The position numbers and the translations under genes were made by a program. Positions 55,376 to 64,000 of a DNA stretch of 64,000 bases are shown piece after piece (the stretch's first letter is position 1; each line of letters opens with the position of its first letter). Source of the stretch: Rhizobium lusitanum (GTDB lineage Bacteria; Pseudomonadota; Alphaproteobacteria; Rhizobiales; Rhizobiaceae); the NCBI RefSeq assembly GCF_014189535.1, contig NZ_CP050308.1, positions 434,001 through 498,000 of the forward strand, given 5' to 3'. The notes under the pieces were generated by a model. The model was not told where the DNA came from and did no database searches. It saw nothing but the letters and a program-made list of their open reading frames with translations.

Positions 55376-55744
55376 TTAGCGGTCGTCTGCCGGCATGAAT
55401 CTCTGCGTTACAACAATCGCGCCAATGATATTGCGATTGAATTCGTCGAGTTCTTCCGCTGGCACCCAAAGCTCTTCATGTTCCCGTCCGCCAACGATCT
55501 TGCGTTCAAAACGCGATGCATAAGCGGCATTTACATCAAAACGTGTCACGTAACCGCGCTGTGATCCGACCTTGGTATTCCAGTCTCTTGCAATCTGAGC
55601 TGCGTAACCTTCGTTCGTCACAGGGTAGAAAATCGGCTGATCCGGAAGTCGCGGTGGAAAGGCTTTCCAGCCGCTCTCTTCGATCAGCTTCAACTCTTCA
55701 AGTCCAACTGGACGGAAAAGTGTGACTGTTTCTACTGCCACCAT
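55376..55744 (-). CDS. Small protein in the suf operon (rhizobial 122-aa family)
   Basis: 122 aa, cytoplasmic, no membrane segment. Pattern: FRPVGLEELKLIEESGWKAFPPRLPDQPIFYPVTNEGYAAQIARDWNTKVGSQRGYVTRFDVNAAYASRFERKIVGGREHEELWVPAEELDEFNRNIIGAIVVTQRF. Similar small proteins are, as I recall, labelled 'ADP-ribosylation/crystallin J1', but that label is weak and I do not trust it as a function. It overlaps the stop of sufB (TAATG, 55742-55746) and is followed by sufC after 65 bp, so it is made with the Suf proteins. Role unknown. Confidence 0.8.
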   Translation of the reverse strand: MVAVETVTLFRPVGLEELKLIEESGWKAFPPRLPDQPIFYPVTNEGYAAQIARDWNTKVGSQRGYVTRFDVNAAYASRFERKIVGGREHEELWVPAEELDEFNRNIIGAIVVTQRFMPADDR

Positions 55745-57213
55745 TACCCCACACTGCCTTCCAGCGAGATGCCGATCAGCTTCTGCGCTTCAACGGCAAA
55801 TTCCATCGGCAGCTCCTGCAGGACTTCCTTGACGAAGCCATTGACGATCAGCGCGATCGCCGCTTCGGTCGGAATGCCGCGTTGCAGGCAGTAGAACAGC
55901 TGATCTTCGGAGATCTTCGACGTCGTGGCTTCATGCTCGAACTGCGCCGTCGAGTTCTTCGCCTCGATGTAAGGCACCGTATGCGCGCCGCACTTGTCGC
56001 CGATCAGCAGCGAATCGCACTGCGTGAAGTTACGCGCGTTCGACGCCTTGCGGTGAGCCGAGACCTGGCCGCGATAGGTGTTCTGCGAGACGCCGGCAGC
56101 GATGCCCTTGGACACGATGCGGCTCGACGTGTTCTTGCCGAGATGGATCATCTTGGTGCCGCTGTCGACCTGCTGATGGCCGTTGGAAACGGCGATCGAG
56201 TAGAACTCGCCACGGCTGTCGTCGCCGCGCAGGATGCAGGACGGATACTTCCAGGTGATTGCGGAACCGGTCTCGACCTGCGTCCAGGAGATCTTGGAAC
56301 GATGGCCACGGCAATCGCCACGCTTGGTGACGAAGTTGTAGATGCCGCCCTTGCCGTTCTTGTCGCCCGGATACCAGTTCTGAACCGTCGAATACTTGAT
56401 CTGAGCATCATCCAGCGCAACCAGCTCGACCACGGCCGCGTGCAGCTGGTTTTCGTCGCGCTGCGGCGCCGTGCAGCCTTCGAGATAGGAGACATAGGCT
56501 CCCTCTTCGGCGATGATCAGCGTGCGCTCGAACTGGCCGGTGTTCTTCTCGTTGATGCGGAAATAGGTCGACAGTTCCATCGGGCAACGAACGCCCTTCG
56601 GCACGAAGACGAAGGAACCGTCGGTGAACACGGCCGAATTCAGCGTCGCATAGTAATTGTCTGATGTCGGAACGACGGTGCCGAGATATTTGCGCACGAG
56701 ATCGGGATGTTCGCGGACCGCTTCCGAGATCGACATGAAGATCACGCCGGCCTTCTTCAGCTCTTCCTTGAAGGTGGTGACCACAGAGACCGAATCGAAC
56801 ACCGCATCGACGGCGATCTTCGGCCGTTCTACACCAGCGAGAATTTCCTGCTCGCGCAAGGGAATGCCGAGCTTCTCATAGACCTTCAACAGTTCCGGGT
56901 CGACGTCCTCAAGCGAGGTCGGACCGGGCGTCGTCTTCGGCGCGGCGTAGTAATAGATGTCGTTGAAGTCGATCTTCGGATAATCGACGCGCGCCCAGGT
57001 AGGCTCGTCCAGCGTCAGCCAGCGGCGGTAAGCCTCCAGGCGCCATTCCAGCATCCACTCCGGTTCCTGCTTCTTGGCGGAAATAAAGCGAACAATATCC
57101 TCGGACAGGCCTTTCGGAGCCTTGTCCATTTCGATGATGGTCTCAAAACCATACTTGTACTGGTCCACGTCGATCAGACGAACCTGATCGATTGTTTCTT
57201 GGACGGCAGCCAT
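55744..57213 (-). CDS. sufB: Fe-S cluster assembly protein SufB
   Basis: 489 aa scaffold. Cys-containing core: [62 protein letters not shown] and [84 protein letters not shown]. It receives sulfur from SufS and builds clusters with SufC and SufD. Start ATG 57211-57213 has GGAGAA; a longer frame lacks it. Upstream is the IscS-like gene, with a 147-bp gap and a hairpin. Confidence 0.96.
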   Translation of the reverse strand: MAAVQETIDQVRLIDVDQYKYGFETIIEMDKAPKGLSEDIVRFISAKKQEPEWMLEWRLEAYRRWLTLDEPTWARVDYPKIDFNDIYYYAAPKTTPGPTSLEDVDPELLKVYEKLGIPLREQEILAGVERPKIAVDAVFDSVSVVTTFKEELKKAGVIFMSISEAVREHPDLVRKYLGTVVPTSDNYYATLNSAVFTDGSFVFVPKGVRCPMELSTYFRINEKNTGQFERTLIIAEEGAYVSYLEGCTAPQRDENQLHAAVVELVALDDAQIKYSTVQNWYPGDKNGKGGIYNFVTKRGDCRGHRSKISWTQVETGSAITWKYPSCILRGDDSRGEFYSIAVSNGHQQVDSGTKMIHLGKNTSSRIVSKGIAAGVSQNTYRGQVSAHRKASNARNFTQCDSLLIGDKCGAHTVPYIEAKNSTAQFEHEATTSKISEDQLFYCLQRGIPTEAAIALIVNGFVKEVLQELPMEFAVEAQKLIGISLEGSVG

Positions 57214-57326
57214 GTCGTTCTCCAATCTCGCCGGATCCAAGGTCCGGCAGCTTGTCAACGTTTCAGTAGACTTTCGCCTACCCTCTATGTAGTCGGCCAA
57301 AAGGGACTTTTCAGCCCGCTTGGCAA

Positions 57327-57346
57327 GCGGAAATTTATGTTTCCGC
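57327..57346. terminator. Hairpin between the IscS-like gene and sufB
   Basis: Arms GCGGAAA (57327-57333) and TTTCCGC (57340-57346), loop TTTATG, 14 nt past the stop of the IscS-like gene. No U-run on the minus strand. It may be an attenuating or mRNA-processing hairpin between two genes of the operon. Confidence 0.45.
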
Positions 57347-57360
57347 GAAATTGTAAGTCG

Positions 57361-58527
57361 TCAGGCAGCAGCGCCCGCAGGTTTGCGTCGTCCGGCAATT
57401 CTGGCGAAGGCCACAATCGCGCGCTCGACATCTTCTTCAGTCGTCGTAAATCCGAGTGAAATGCGCAGCGCCCCGAGCTTCGGATCGCAGCCCATCGCCG
57501 ACAGCACATGGCTTTCGCCAACTTTGCCGGAGGAGCAGGCCGAGCCTGCCGAGATCGCCACACCTTCAAGATCGAAAGCGATCTGCCCGGTTTCGGACTT
57601 CAGCCCAGGCAGGGTGAAGAAGCTGGTATTCGGCACGCGTGCACCGTCCTCGCCATGAATGATGACGTCGGGCGCGGCAAGCTTCATGCCCTGCTCCAAC
57701 TGGTCGCGGAGCTTTGCCACATCCGCATTGCGGCTGTCGAGTTCGGCGATCGCCGCAGTGGCGGCAGCACCAAAGCCGATGACACCAAGCGCGTTTTCCG
57801 TGCCGGAGCGATGGCCCTTCTCCTGTCCGCCACCGTGGATCAACGGCTTCGGCATCAGCACTTCGCCGCGAGAGATCAATGCACCAGCCCCCTTCGGCCC
57901 GCCGATCTTATGCGACGAGACGATGAGGAAATCCGCGCCGATCGCATTGATATCGAGCGGAACACGCCCCGCCGCCTGTACAGCATCGACGACAAACACG
58001 CCGCCGAACGCCTGCACGATTTTTGCCGCTTCGGACACAGGCTGAAGAATGCCGGTCTCGTTGTTGGCAAGCATAATCGCCACCATCGGTAGGCCGTCGG
58101 CCTTGTCATGCGCGGCAAGCATCGTTTCCAGCGCGGCCAGATCGACAGTCCCTTCCGGAGTCACCGGAATTTCGCTGATCTTATCCTTCGCAAAGCGACC
58201 GCCTTCGCGAACGGCCGGATGCTCGATCGCCGATATATAGAGACGGCCAATCGCAAGTGGCGTGCGGCCCATGCGAAATTCCGGCGTCAGCACCATGTTG
58301 GCGGCTTCGGTCGCGCCGCTGGTAAAAACGACATGCGCCGGCTCGGCACCCGTCAGGCTTGCAACCTGCCGGCGCGCAGCCTCGATCGCCGCCCGCGTTG
58401 CCCTGCCCTCGCCATGCACGGAATTAGGGTTTCCATAAAGATCCAAGGCATGCAACATAGCATCGCGCGCCGCCGGATGGAGCGGAGCGGTGGCATTCCA
58501 GTCGAGATAAAGGCGCGTTGCGGCCAT
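57361..58527 (-). CDS. Cysteine desulfurase, IscS/NifS type (group I)
   Basis: 388 aa. PLP Lys207 in SSHKIGGPKGAGAL and the active-site Cys331 in SAGSACSSGK, with the long loop of group I desulfurases (IscS/NifS). It heads the suf cluster, which therefore has two desulfurases; in other rhizobia the equivalent first gene has been called sufS2. ATG at 58525-58527 behind GGAAGAAG. The upstream region holds an Irr-like box (58654-58670). Likely sulfur donor for SUF and for tRNA thiolation; division of labour is not known. Confidence 0.95.
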   Translation of the reverse strand: MAATRLYLDWNATAPLHPAARDAMLHALDLYGNPNSVHGEGRATRAAIEAARRQVASLTGAEPAHVVFTSGATEAANMVLTPEFRMGRTPLAIGRLYISAIEHPAVREGGRFAKDKISEIPVTPEGTVDLAALETMLAAHDKADGLPMVAIMLANNETGILQPVSEAAKIVQAFGGVFVVDAVQAAGRVPLDINAIGADFLIVSSHKIGGPKGAGALISRGEVLMPKPLIHGGGQEKGHRSGTENALGVIGFGAAATAAIAELDSRNADVAKLRDQLEQGMKLAAPDVIIHGEDGARVPNTSFFTLPGLKSETGQIAFDLEGVAISAGSACSSGKVGESHVLSAMGCDPKLGALRISLGFTTTEEDVERAIVAFARIAGRRKPAGAAA

Positions 58528-58653
58528 AATCTTCTTCCTACCTGACGAAGCCTTGCAGCGCCCGGCTCATTTTCCTTGAATTTTCGACCGGGCATGCCTT
58601 ATGACACGTTCCACAAACCGTTGAACAAGCAACGCGTGGAAGACCGTACCAAG

Positions 58654-58670
58654 TTTCGAATTGTTCTAAA
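58654..58670. promoter_or_regulatory. Irr-box (ICE)-like palindrome
   Basis: The plus strand reads TTTCGAATTGTTCTAAA and the minus strand TTTAGAACAATTCGAAA, close to the palindromic consensus of iron control elements bound by Irr (TTTAGAA...TTCTAAA): only one base differs in one arm. It lies 127 bp before the IscS-like gene start, in the divergent region. A second palindrome, TTCTAGAA (58676-58683), lies next to it. Suf operons of rhizobia are known targets of Irr. Confidence 0.65.
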
Positions 58671-58760
58671 CTGCGTTCTAGAAAAGATGAGCGCATTCGT
58701 CAAGTCAACTTGCTGCGTCCCACCTGGTTTGAACGCAGAAAAAGAAGAGCCGGAGTATCG

Positions 58761-59438
58761 ATGCCCGAAGTTATTTTCAACGGCCCCGCAGGCCGCCTTG
58801 AAGGCCGCTATCAGCCCTCCAAGGAAAAGAGCGCCCCGATCGCGATCATCCTGCACCCCCATCCGCAGTTCGGCGGCACGATGAACAATCAGGTCGTCTA
58901 CCAGCTTTTCTACATGTTCCAGAAGCGCGGCTTCACCACGCTTCGCTTCAACTTCCGCAGCATCGGCCGCAGCCAGGGCGAATTCGACCATGGCGCCGGC
59001 GAGCTTTCCGACGCCGCCTCGGCGCTCGACTGGGTGCAGAGCCTGCATCCCGATTCGAAGAGCTGTTGGGTTGCCGGCTATTCCTTCGGCGCCTGGATCG
59101 GCATGCAGCTTTTGATGCGCCGCCCCGAGATCGAAGGCTTCATGTCGATCGCGCCGCAGCCGAACATCTACGACTTCTCGTTCCTGGCGCCCTGCCCGTC
59201 CTCCGGCCTGATCATCAACGGCGATGCCGACAAGGTCGCACCGGAAAAGGACGTCAACGGCCTCGTCGAGAAGCTGAAGACGCAAAAGGGCATTCTCATC
59301 ACCCATAAGCTCGTCTCCGGCGCCAACCACTTCTTCAATGGCCAGGTCGACACGCTCATGGGCGAATGCGAGGACTACCTCGATCGTCGCCTGAACGGCG
59401 AACTGGTGCCGGAACCGGCGGCCAAGCGGATCAGGTAA
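58761..59438 (+). CDS. Alpha/beta hydrolase (COG2945-like)
   Basis: 225 aa. Pattern: MPEVIFNGPAGRLEGRYQPS... IAIILHPHPQFGGTMNNQVVYQLFYMFQKRGFTTLRFNFRSIGRSQGEFDHGAGELSDAASALDWVQ, with nucleophile Ser in AGYSFGAWIGM, Asp in INGDADKVAP and His in SGANHFFNG. This family (HPHPxFGGTM motif) is widespread in rhizobia; substrate unknown. ATG 58761 follows GGAG. Divergent from the IscS-like gene. Confidence 0.88.
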   Translation: MPEVIFNGPAGRLEGRYQPSKEKSAPIAIILHPHPQFGGTMNNQVVYQLFYMFQKRGFTTLRFNFRSIGRSQGEFDHGAGELSDAASALDWVQSLHPDSKSCWVAGYSFGAWIGMQLLMRRPEIEGFMSIAPQPNIYDFSFLAPCPSSGLIINGDADKVAPEKDVNGLVEKLKTQKGILITHKLVSGANHFFNGQVDTLMGECEDYLDRRLNGELVPEPAAKRIR

Positions 59439-59450
59439 GAGGTTCGCCTC

Positions 59451-59969
59451 TTACCGCGACATCCCAAAACTTGGACAAGAAAGCCCGTCGATCACAATCG
59501 ACGGGCTTTCTTGCATTCCGATTTTACGCAGAACCCGCTGCGAGGCGGCGTTTTCCGGATGGGTGAACGCGATAAACCGCTTGGCAATTCCGCGCGTGAA
59601 AAACCAGTCCGCCAAGGCGCCCGCAATTTCGGTCGCATAGCCATTGCCCCAGACCTCCCGGCTGAGCGAATAACCAAGCTCGAATTCACCGCGCCCCCGC
59701 TCTTCCTGAAAGCGTGAGAAGCCTGCCCGGCCGATAAAGCGGCCGTCGTCGCGCCTGAGCATCTTGTATTTGGTCACGCCATCACGCGCTTGCTCGCCGA
59801 ACCAGCTCTTCAGCCGTTCCTCCGCCTTCTCCAGCGTCCATGGCGCGGCGCCTGAGAGATAACGGGTCGTGTCGATGGTCGAATGCAACTGCCGAATCAG
59901 CGCTGCGTCGCCTTTGTCCCACATCGTTAGAACAAGACGAGGTGTTTCCAATATGATTGTGTCGCTCAT
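59451..59969 (-). CDS. GNAT family N-acetyltransferase (RimJ-like)
   Basis: 172 aa. RimJ/RimL-type pattern: DTIILETPRLVLTMWDKGDAALIRQLH at the start, GRAGFSRFQEERGRGEFELGYSLSREVWGNGYATEIAGALADWFFT (motif A near 90-125) and HPENAASQRVLRKIGM. Acetyl-CoA dependent; acceptor unknown. The last 20 codons (SPSIVIDGLS region) coincide with the terminator hairpin of the convergent hydrolase gene. Starts at ATG 59967-59969. Confidence 0.87.
   Translation of the reverse strand: MSDTIILETPRLVLTMWDKGDAALIRQLHSTIDTTRYLSGAAPWTLEKAEERLKSWFGEQARDGVTKYKMLRRDDGRFIGRAGFSRFQEERGRGEFELGYSLSREVWGNGYATEIAGALADWFFTRGIAKRFIAFTHPENAASQRVLRKIGMQESPSIVIDGLSCPSFGMSR
59477..59512 (+). terminator. Sixteen-base-pair terminator hairpin inside the GNAT 3' end
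   Basis: Arms AAGAAAGCCCGTCGAT (59477-59492) and ATCGACGGGCTTTCTT (59497-59512) with a CACA loop. It fits a terminator for the hydrolase gene ending at 59438, but lies within the antisense GNAT coding sequence. Confidence 0.8.
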
Positions 59970-60124
59970 TGGCCTGATGCCTTCTCGATATTGCGCGAAC
60001 GTCCCGTACGTCGTCCAACCAATTGGTGACGAGCCGCGAAATCAGTGCTAAACGCGCCGCGATAGTTCAACAACAGCGATTTCGCCACAGAGCATCGAGA
60101 TGTGGCGCCCGAGAGACCAAGATC

Positions 60125-61381
60125 ATGGCTGAGTTCAAATCCGATTTCCTGCGCACCCTGCAAGAGCGCGGTTTCATCCACCAGATTTCCGATGAAGCTG
60201 GCCTTGATGACCTTTTCGCCAAGGAAACCGTGACCGCCTATATCGGTTTCGATCCAACGGCGCCGAGCCTGCATGTTGGCTCGCTGATGCAGATCATGAT
60301 GCTGCACTGGCTACAGGCGACCGGCCATCGTGCCGTCTCGCTGATGGGCGGCGGCACAGGCATGGTCGGCGACCCCTCGTTCAAGGACGAGGCGCGCCAG
60401 TTGATGACGGTGGATACGATCGAAAGCAACATCGCCTCGATCAAGCGCTGCTTCTCCAACTACCTGACGTATGGCGATGGCCCGAAGGACGCGTTGATGA
60501 TCAACAACGCCGAATGGCTGCGTTCGCTGAACTACCTCGAATTCCTGCGCGATGTCGGCCGGCATTTCTCGGTCAACCGCATGCTGTCCTTCGACAGCGT
60601 CAAGACGCGGCTCGACCGTGAGCAGTCGCTGTCCTTCCTCGAATTCAACTACATGATCCTGCAAGCCTACGATTTCGTCGAGCTGGCCAAGCGCTACGAT
60701 TGCCGCCTGCAGATCGGCGGTTCGGATCAGTGGGGCAATATCATCAACGGCATCGACCTCGGTCACCGCATGGGGACATCGCAGCTCTATGCCCTCACCT
60801 CACCGCTACTGACCACATCGTCGGGCGCCAAGATGGGCAAGTCGGCCAACGGCGCGGTCTGGCTGAATTCTGATCTGCTCTCGGCCTATGACTTTTGGCA
60901 GTACTGGCGCAACACCGAGGATGCGGACGTCTCCCGCTTCCTGAAACTCTACACCACGCTGCCGATGGCCGAGATCGCTCGCCTCTCAGCACTTGCCGGC
61001 TCGGAGCTCAACGAGGTGAAGAAGATCCTGGCGACGGAAGTCACCGCCATCTTGCACGGCCGCGAGGCCGCGGAGCTTGCCGCAGAAACCGCGCGCAAGA
61101 CCTTCGAGGAAGGCGGCCTTTCCGAGAACCTGCCGTCCGTCGATGTCCCCGCTTCCGAACTCGATGCCGGCATCGGCCTGCTGTCGCTGATCGTGCGCGC
61201 CGGCCTGGCCGCATCGAACGGCGAAGCTCGCCGCCATGTACAGGGCGGCGCCGTGCGCATCAACGACCAGCCTGTTAGCGACGAACGCAAGCTGATCGGC
61301 AGCGGCGAGATCACCGCCGATGGCGTCATCAAGCTGTCGCTCGGCAAGAAGAAGCACATCCTGGTTCGCCCGGCTAGCTGA
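60125..61381 (+). CDS. tyrS: Tyrosyl-tRNA synthetase
   Basis: 418 aa class I synthetase (TyrS type). HIGH-like HVGS at 50-53 ([11 protein letters not shown]), KMSKS-like KMGKS at 236-240, the C-terminal S4 RNA-binding domain ([26 protein letters not shown]). ATG 60125 is preceded by GAGAGAC; a 34-codon extension is not conserved. Monocistronic, followed by a strong terminator. Confidence 0.97.
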   Translation: MAEFKSDFLRTLQERGFIHQISDEAGLDDLFAKETVTAYIGFDPTAPSLHVGSLMQIMMLHWLQATGHRAVSLMGGGTGMVGDPSFKDEARQLMTVDTIESNIASIKRCFSNYLTYGDGPKDALMINNAEWLRSLNYLEFLRDVGRHFSVNRMLSFDSVKTRLDREQSLSFLEFNYMILQAYDFVELAKRYDCRLQIGGSDQWGNIINGIDLGHRMGTSQLYALTSPLLTTSSGAKMGKSANGAVWLNSDLLSAYDFWQYWRNTEDADVSRFLKLYTTLPMAEIARLSALAGSELNEVKKILATEVTAILHGREAAELAAETARKTFEEGGLSENLPSVDVPASELDAGIGLLSLIVRAGLAASNGEARRHVQGGAVRINDQPVSDERKLIGSGEITADGVIKLSLGKKKHILVRPAS

Positions 61382-61403
61382 GTAGTCAAACATCAAAAAC
61401 ATG

Positions 61404-61434
61404 AAAAAAGCCGGCGCGATTAGCCGGCTTTTTT
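61404..61434. terminator. Bidirectional rho-independent terminator
   Basis: Twelve-base-pair stem AAAAAAGCCGGC (61404-61415) and GCCGGCTTTTTT (61423-61434), 7-nt loop, between convergent tyrS and the VOC gene. The A and T runs make it work in both directions. Confidence 0.9.
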
Positions 61435-61460
61435 CGTTCTATATCCGTAGAGGTGGGAGC

Positions 61461-61865
61461 TTACGACCGGCCATCCGTGAACTGCACCAGATCCCATAGA
61501 TTGCCGTAAAGATCCTTGAAGACCGCGACAATTCCGTAGTCGGCCTGCTTCGGTTCCCGCGTGAATTCGATGCCTTTTTCAAGGTAGACAGCATAGTCAC
61601 GCCAGAAATCATCGGTCTGGAGAAACAGGAATACCCGCCCTCCGGCCTGATCGCCGATGTAACTCTCCTGATGGGACGACGAGGCGCGCGCCAGAAGCAG
61701 GGAGGCCGCTCCATCTCCCTTTGGCTTGACCACAACCCAACGCTTGTCCTGCTCCGCCTGATAGCTGTCCTCAACCAGAATGAACCCGAGCTTGCTCACA
61801 TAGAAGTCGATCGCGTCGTCATAGTCTCGAACGACGATGGCGATATGAGCAATGTTCTGGTTCAT
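61461..61865 (-). CDS. VOC family (glyoxalase/bleomycin resistance-like) protein
   Basis: 134 aa from ATG at 61863-61865 (GGGGGAAGG upstream); the frame starts 24 codons earlier but overlaps the AsmA-like gene's 3' end. VOC fold: MNQNIAHIAIVVRDYDDAIDFYVSKLGFILVED, then EFTREPKQADYGIVAVFKDLYGNLWDLVQF. The metal-site His and Glu are partly conserved, so it may be a non-metal or altered member. Substrate unknown. It lies 43 bp downstream of the AsmA-like gene on the same strand. Confidence 0.85.
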   Translation of the reverse strand: MNQNIAHIAIVVRDYDDAIDFYVSKLGFILVEDSYQAEQDKRWVVVKPKGDGAASLLLARASSSHQESYIGDQAGGRVFLFLQTDDFWRDYAVYLEKGIEFTREPKQADYGIVAVFKDLYGNLWDLVQFTDGRS

Positions 61866-61908
61866 GCCCTTCCCCCTGCAGGCCCTTTCGGCGTTGACGC
61901 CGACATCG

Positions 61909-63999
61909 TCAAAACTCAAAAATCTGCCTGAAAACACCCGGCGCGATGATCGATAGCGGGTTGATCTGCATGCTCGATTTTTCGATCGTGCCGGTCACTC
62001 GGAAGGTGATGCCGATCAGGCCTCGGTCGCTGCCGTTGCCGAGGATGAAACCGACGATCGGAACTTCCGCGAACAGCCGGTTGAGGCCATAGGCCGGCAT
62101 GAAGGTACCTGTCAGGTCCATGTTGCCCTTGGCGTCCTTGACCGTCCCCTGGAAGGTCGCACCCACCTGCGAGCCGCGCACGACGCCGTTTTCCACAGCA
62201 AGCGCACCATTGCGGAACACCAGCCGCGCGAAACCGCGCTCGAAACTCTGCGAACGCGTGTCGATATTCTGTTTGACAGCAGAATTCAGGCTCTGCCCAT
62301 TCCTACCGCTCGGGGTCGAAACGATGGTCGAGAGTTTCTTTTCATCGATGATGGCGAAGCTGCGGATATCCAGAGAACCATCCCACGCATCGGGGCCTGT
62401 GGAGCGCAGCGACAGATTGAGAAGGCCGCCCTTCAGGTGTTTATAGAGGTCACTAAAGCGCGCCACCGCGCCGGCATCGCCGCTGGTGATGCGAATGGTG
62501 CCGCTGCCGCTCCCCTTGCTCATCTGGCTGACCACGGCTTCGCCGCTATCGGTGAGCCCGGAAAAATCCGCCGCCACGATGTGTCCGCCGGAGACCGAAT
62601 AGACGCCCTTGAGATTACGGATCGATTCGTCGTTGAAACCGATAACCTTGTCGATATTGGCACGGACCGTCGCGCTGGATGAATCGTCAGCGCCGCCGCC
62701 ATTTCCTCCGCTCGACGATGCTTTCAGCCGCGAGAGAACCGGGCGCAGGTCTGCTGAGTTGCCAGAAACGGATATGTCATAGGCACCGCTCTTGCCATGC
62801 TTGACCGATAGCGCGAAGTCGTCGAGCGCCGAAAGCTTGACACTGCTGAAATTGGCCGACGACAGACCGCCCTTGCTGACAACGAGATCACCACTGGCTC
62901 CGAAACCATCGCCCTTGAGGACAAAACTCTTCAGCGACGTCTGGTTGTCCGGTCCGGAGGCCTCGAACTGGGCGGTGGCCGGAATGCCGCTACCCTTCGA
63001 CCAGCCGACCCACGGCACCGTCAGGGCCGCCTTGCCGAGATCGATCTTGACGGCCTGGCGATCCTCATCGATGCGTGTGAGCTCCAGCTTGATCGGGCCG
63101 TCTATGATGTCGCTTAGGCCCGGGACGACGGAATTACGTTGCGCATCCGTGAGCGTGGCCGTGATCACGCGGCTGCGTTTGGCCGGCGATTTGCTGTCCG
63201 TGGGCTCGACCATGTCGATCTGTGCGGGAATGCCATCTATCTGGGCCTGGGCATTCAGATGCACGGACTGAGGATCGGCATCAATGCTACCGGTAAGATT
63301 GGTGACCTTACGATTGTTCATCGGTTTCAGCACGTCGACATTGCTAAGCTGCAGATTCGCCTTCCAGACGGGCGGTGGCGGCTTCTGGTCGCTGAGCAGA
63401 CCGATGGTCGCATCGACATTGGCGACGATCTTGCCGTTGAAGTTCTCCGGCTTGAATTCGGTTCTCTGCAGCACTTCCAGCGGCTTATAGGTCAGCAGTT
63501 CTCCAATGGAATCGCCCGTGCCCGATATTGCGAGATTAAGCTCCGCCATCAGCGGCTTGTCATAGGCTGACGGGATCGAGAAATTGCTGTCGTTCAGCGT
63601 CACCGACCGGCCGCTGGAGAAATAGGAGGTCGCGCGCGCGATGTCGACGTTCATCGTTGGACCCGTCAGGTCGAAATGCGCCTTGGTATCGCGTAGCGGC
63701 GGAATTTCGCCGGGCACGTCGAGACGGGTGTTGTCGATATCGAAGGCGATATGCAGCTCGTCCTTTCCGAGTTGCAGCTTGCCCGTTTGCGCAGCCTCCC
63801 TCAGCCGTCCGGCGGGAATGAAAACCGAGATGACCGCGTTGGTCACCGTGCCGCCGAAGAGATTGCTCTCCACCCAGACGCGCGGCTTGGAAGCCATCCA
63901 GAACGGCCAGAGCTGCTTGATCGCGGTGGTATCGAGCTTGTCGGCGCGGCCGCCGAAGCTGATTTCCGGCGAGCTGTCGCCGAGCTTCATATGCAGCGA
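61909..63999 (-). CDS. AsmA-like/DUF3971 protein, C-terminal part
   Basis: At least 697 codons; the frame is open to the right edge, so the N-terminus lies outside. The part seen is a long beta-rich chain with repeats typical of the AsmA/YhdP (DUF3971) group: SPEISFGGRADKLDTTAIKQLWPFWMASKPRVWVESNLFGGTVTNA, GPTMNVDIARATSYFSSGRSVTLNDSNFSIPSAYDKPLMAELNL, and the C-terminal GVVRGSQVGATFQGTVKDAKGNMDLTGTFMPAYGLNRLFAEVPIVGFILG. Such proteins are anchored in the inner membrane and extend through the periplasm, probably moving phospholipids to the outer membrane. Confidence 0.87.
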   Translation of the reverse strand, partial: SLHMKLGDSSPEISFGGRADKLDTTAIKQLWPFWMASKPRVWVESNLFGGTVTNAVISVFIPAGRLREAAQTGKLQLGKDELHIAFDIDNTRLDVPGEIPPLRDTKAHFDLTGPTMNVDIARATSYFSSGRSVTLNDSNFSIPSAYDKPLMAELNLAISGTGDSIGELLTYKPLEVLQRTEFKPENFNGKIVANVDATIGLLSDQKPPPPVWKANLQLSNVDVLKPMNNRKVTNLTGSIDADPQSVHLNAQAQIDGIPAQIDMVEPTDSKSPAKRSRVITATLTDAQRNSVVPGLSDIIDGPIKLELTRIDEDRQAVKIDLGKAALTVPWVGWSKGSGIPATAQFEASGPDNQTSLKSFVLKGDGFGASGDLVVSKGGLSSANFSSVKLSALDDFALSVKHGKSGAYDISVSGNSADLRPVLSRLKASSSGGNGGGADDSSSATVRANIDKVIGFNDESIRNLKGVYSVSGGHIVAADFSGLTDSGEAVVSQMSKGSGSGTIRITSGDAGAVARFSDLYKHLKGGLLNLSLRSTGPDAWDGSLDIRSFAIIDEKKLSTIVSTPSGRNGQSLNSAVKQNIDTRSQSFERGFARLVFRNGALAVENGVVRGSQVGATFQGTVKDAKGNMDLTGTFMPAYGLNRLFAEVPIVGFILGNGSDRGLIGITFRVTGTIEKSSMQINPLSIIAPGVFRQIFEF

Positions 64000-64000
64000 G

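Noticed and set aside
55376..55744. ADP-ribosylation or crystallin function for the 122-aa suf gene
   Set aside because: I know it only as a database label for similar proteins; no catalytic motif of ADP-ribosyl enzymes is visible.

Overview
The window is a piece of chromosome from an alphaproteobacterium of the order Rhizobiales, most likely a Rhizobium species. The grounds are GC-rich coding bias, the rhizobial order of the Fe-S assembly genes, an ATP12-type chaperone gene, DUF1489, DUF2336 and PAS_5 family genes, a tandem glycine riboswitch before gcvTHP, and an inverted-repeat intergenic element of a kind common in rhizobia. I see no plasmid, phage, symbiosis-island or CRISPR signature. 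Nearly every gene is chromosomal housekeeping or conserved accessory; about 65 protein genes and one tRNA can be supported.

Layout. 1-9 kb: the 3' end of parE, a phytase-like secreted protein, an AI-2E-type permease, a GNAT enzyme, a DUF2336 protein, a coupled nitroreductase/flavin-reductase pair, a secreted protein of unknown function and an acyltransferase. 9-16 kb: thrS, DUF1697, yidD (its 5' end lies in a repeat), an IscU-like protein lacking the third cysteine, folE, hisI, a patatin-like phospholipase and a CBS protein. 16-24 kb: a rhomboid protease, a candidate small RNA, PAS_5 and tandem PilZ proteins, a proline iminopeptidase, a transglutaminase-like peptidase and a SPOR-tailed D,D-carboxypeptidase. 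24-31 kb: sdaA, DUF599, a frameshifted DUF1624 acyltransferase, a MerR regulator with a clear palindromic operator, mgtE and a deformylase-like protein that has lost metal ligands. 31-34 kb: tRNA-Leu(GAG), lipB, an XRE regulator and an EamA permease.

34-42 kb: pccA and pccB converge around the glutathione-dependent formaldehyde genes (class III alcohol dehydrogenase and S-formylglutathione hydrolase), a guanidinium exporter preceded by a two-hairpin guanidine-II riboswitch, and a DoxX gene. 42-45 kb: an rluC-type synthase, a HAD phosphatase and atp12 form a tight operon, followed by a PCu(A)C copper chaperone. 45-50 kb: glycine riboswitch and gcvT-gcvH-gcvP. 50-58.5 kb: a hydrolase/orphan-antitoxin pair, then the complete SUF operon on the minus strand (group I cysteine desulfurase, sufB, a 122-aa gene, sufC, sufD, sufS, a DUF59 gene, sufA) with an Irr-like box upstream. 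58.7-64 kb: a hydrolase, a GNAT gene, tyrS, a VOC protein and the 3' part of an AsmA-like gene that runs off the window.

The regulatory RNAs and sites tie several blocks to a signal: glycine to the cleavage system, guanidine to the exporter, and probably iron (through Irr) to Fe-S assembly. I did not find a large undescribed multi-gene system. The best leads are the candidate small RNA at 16.9-17.1 kb, the metal-ligand-deficient deformylase homologue, the 122-aa gene inside the suf operon, the repeat fused to yidD and the orphan antitoxin.
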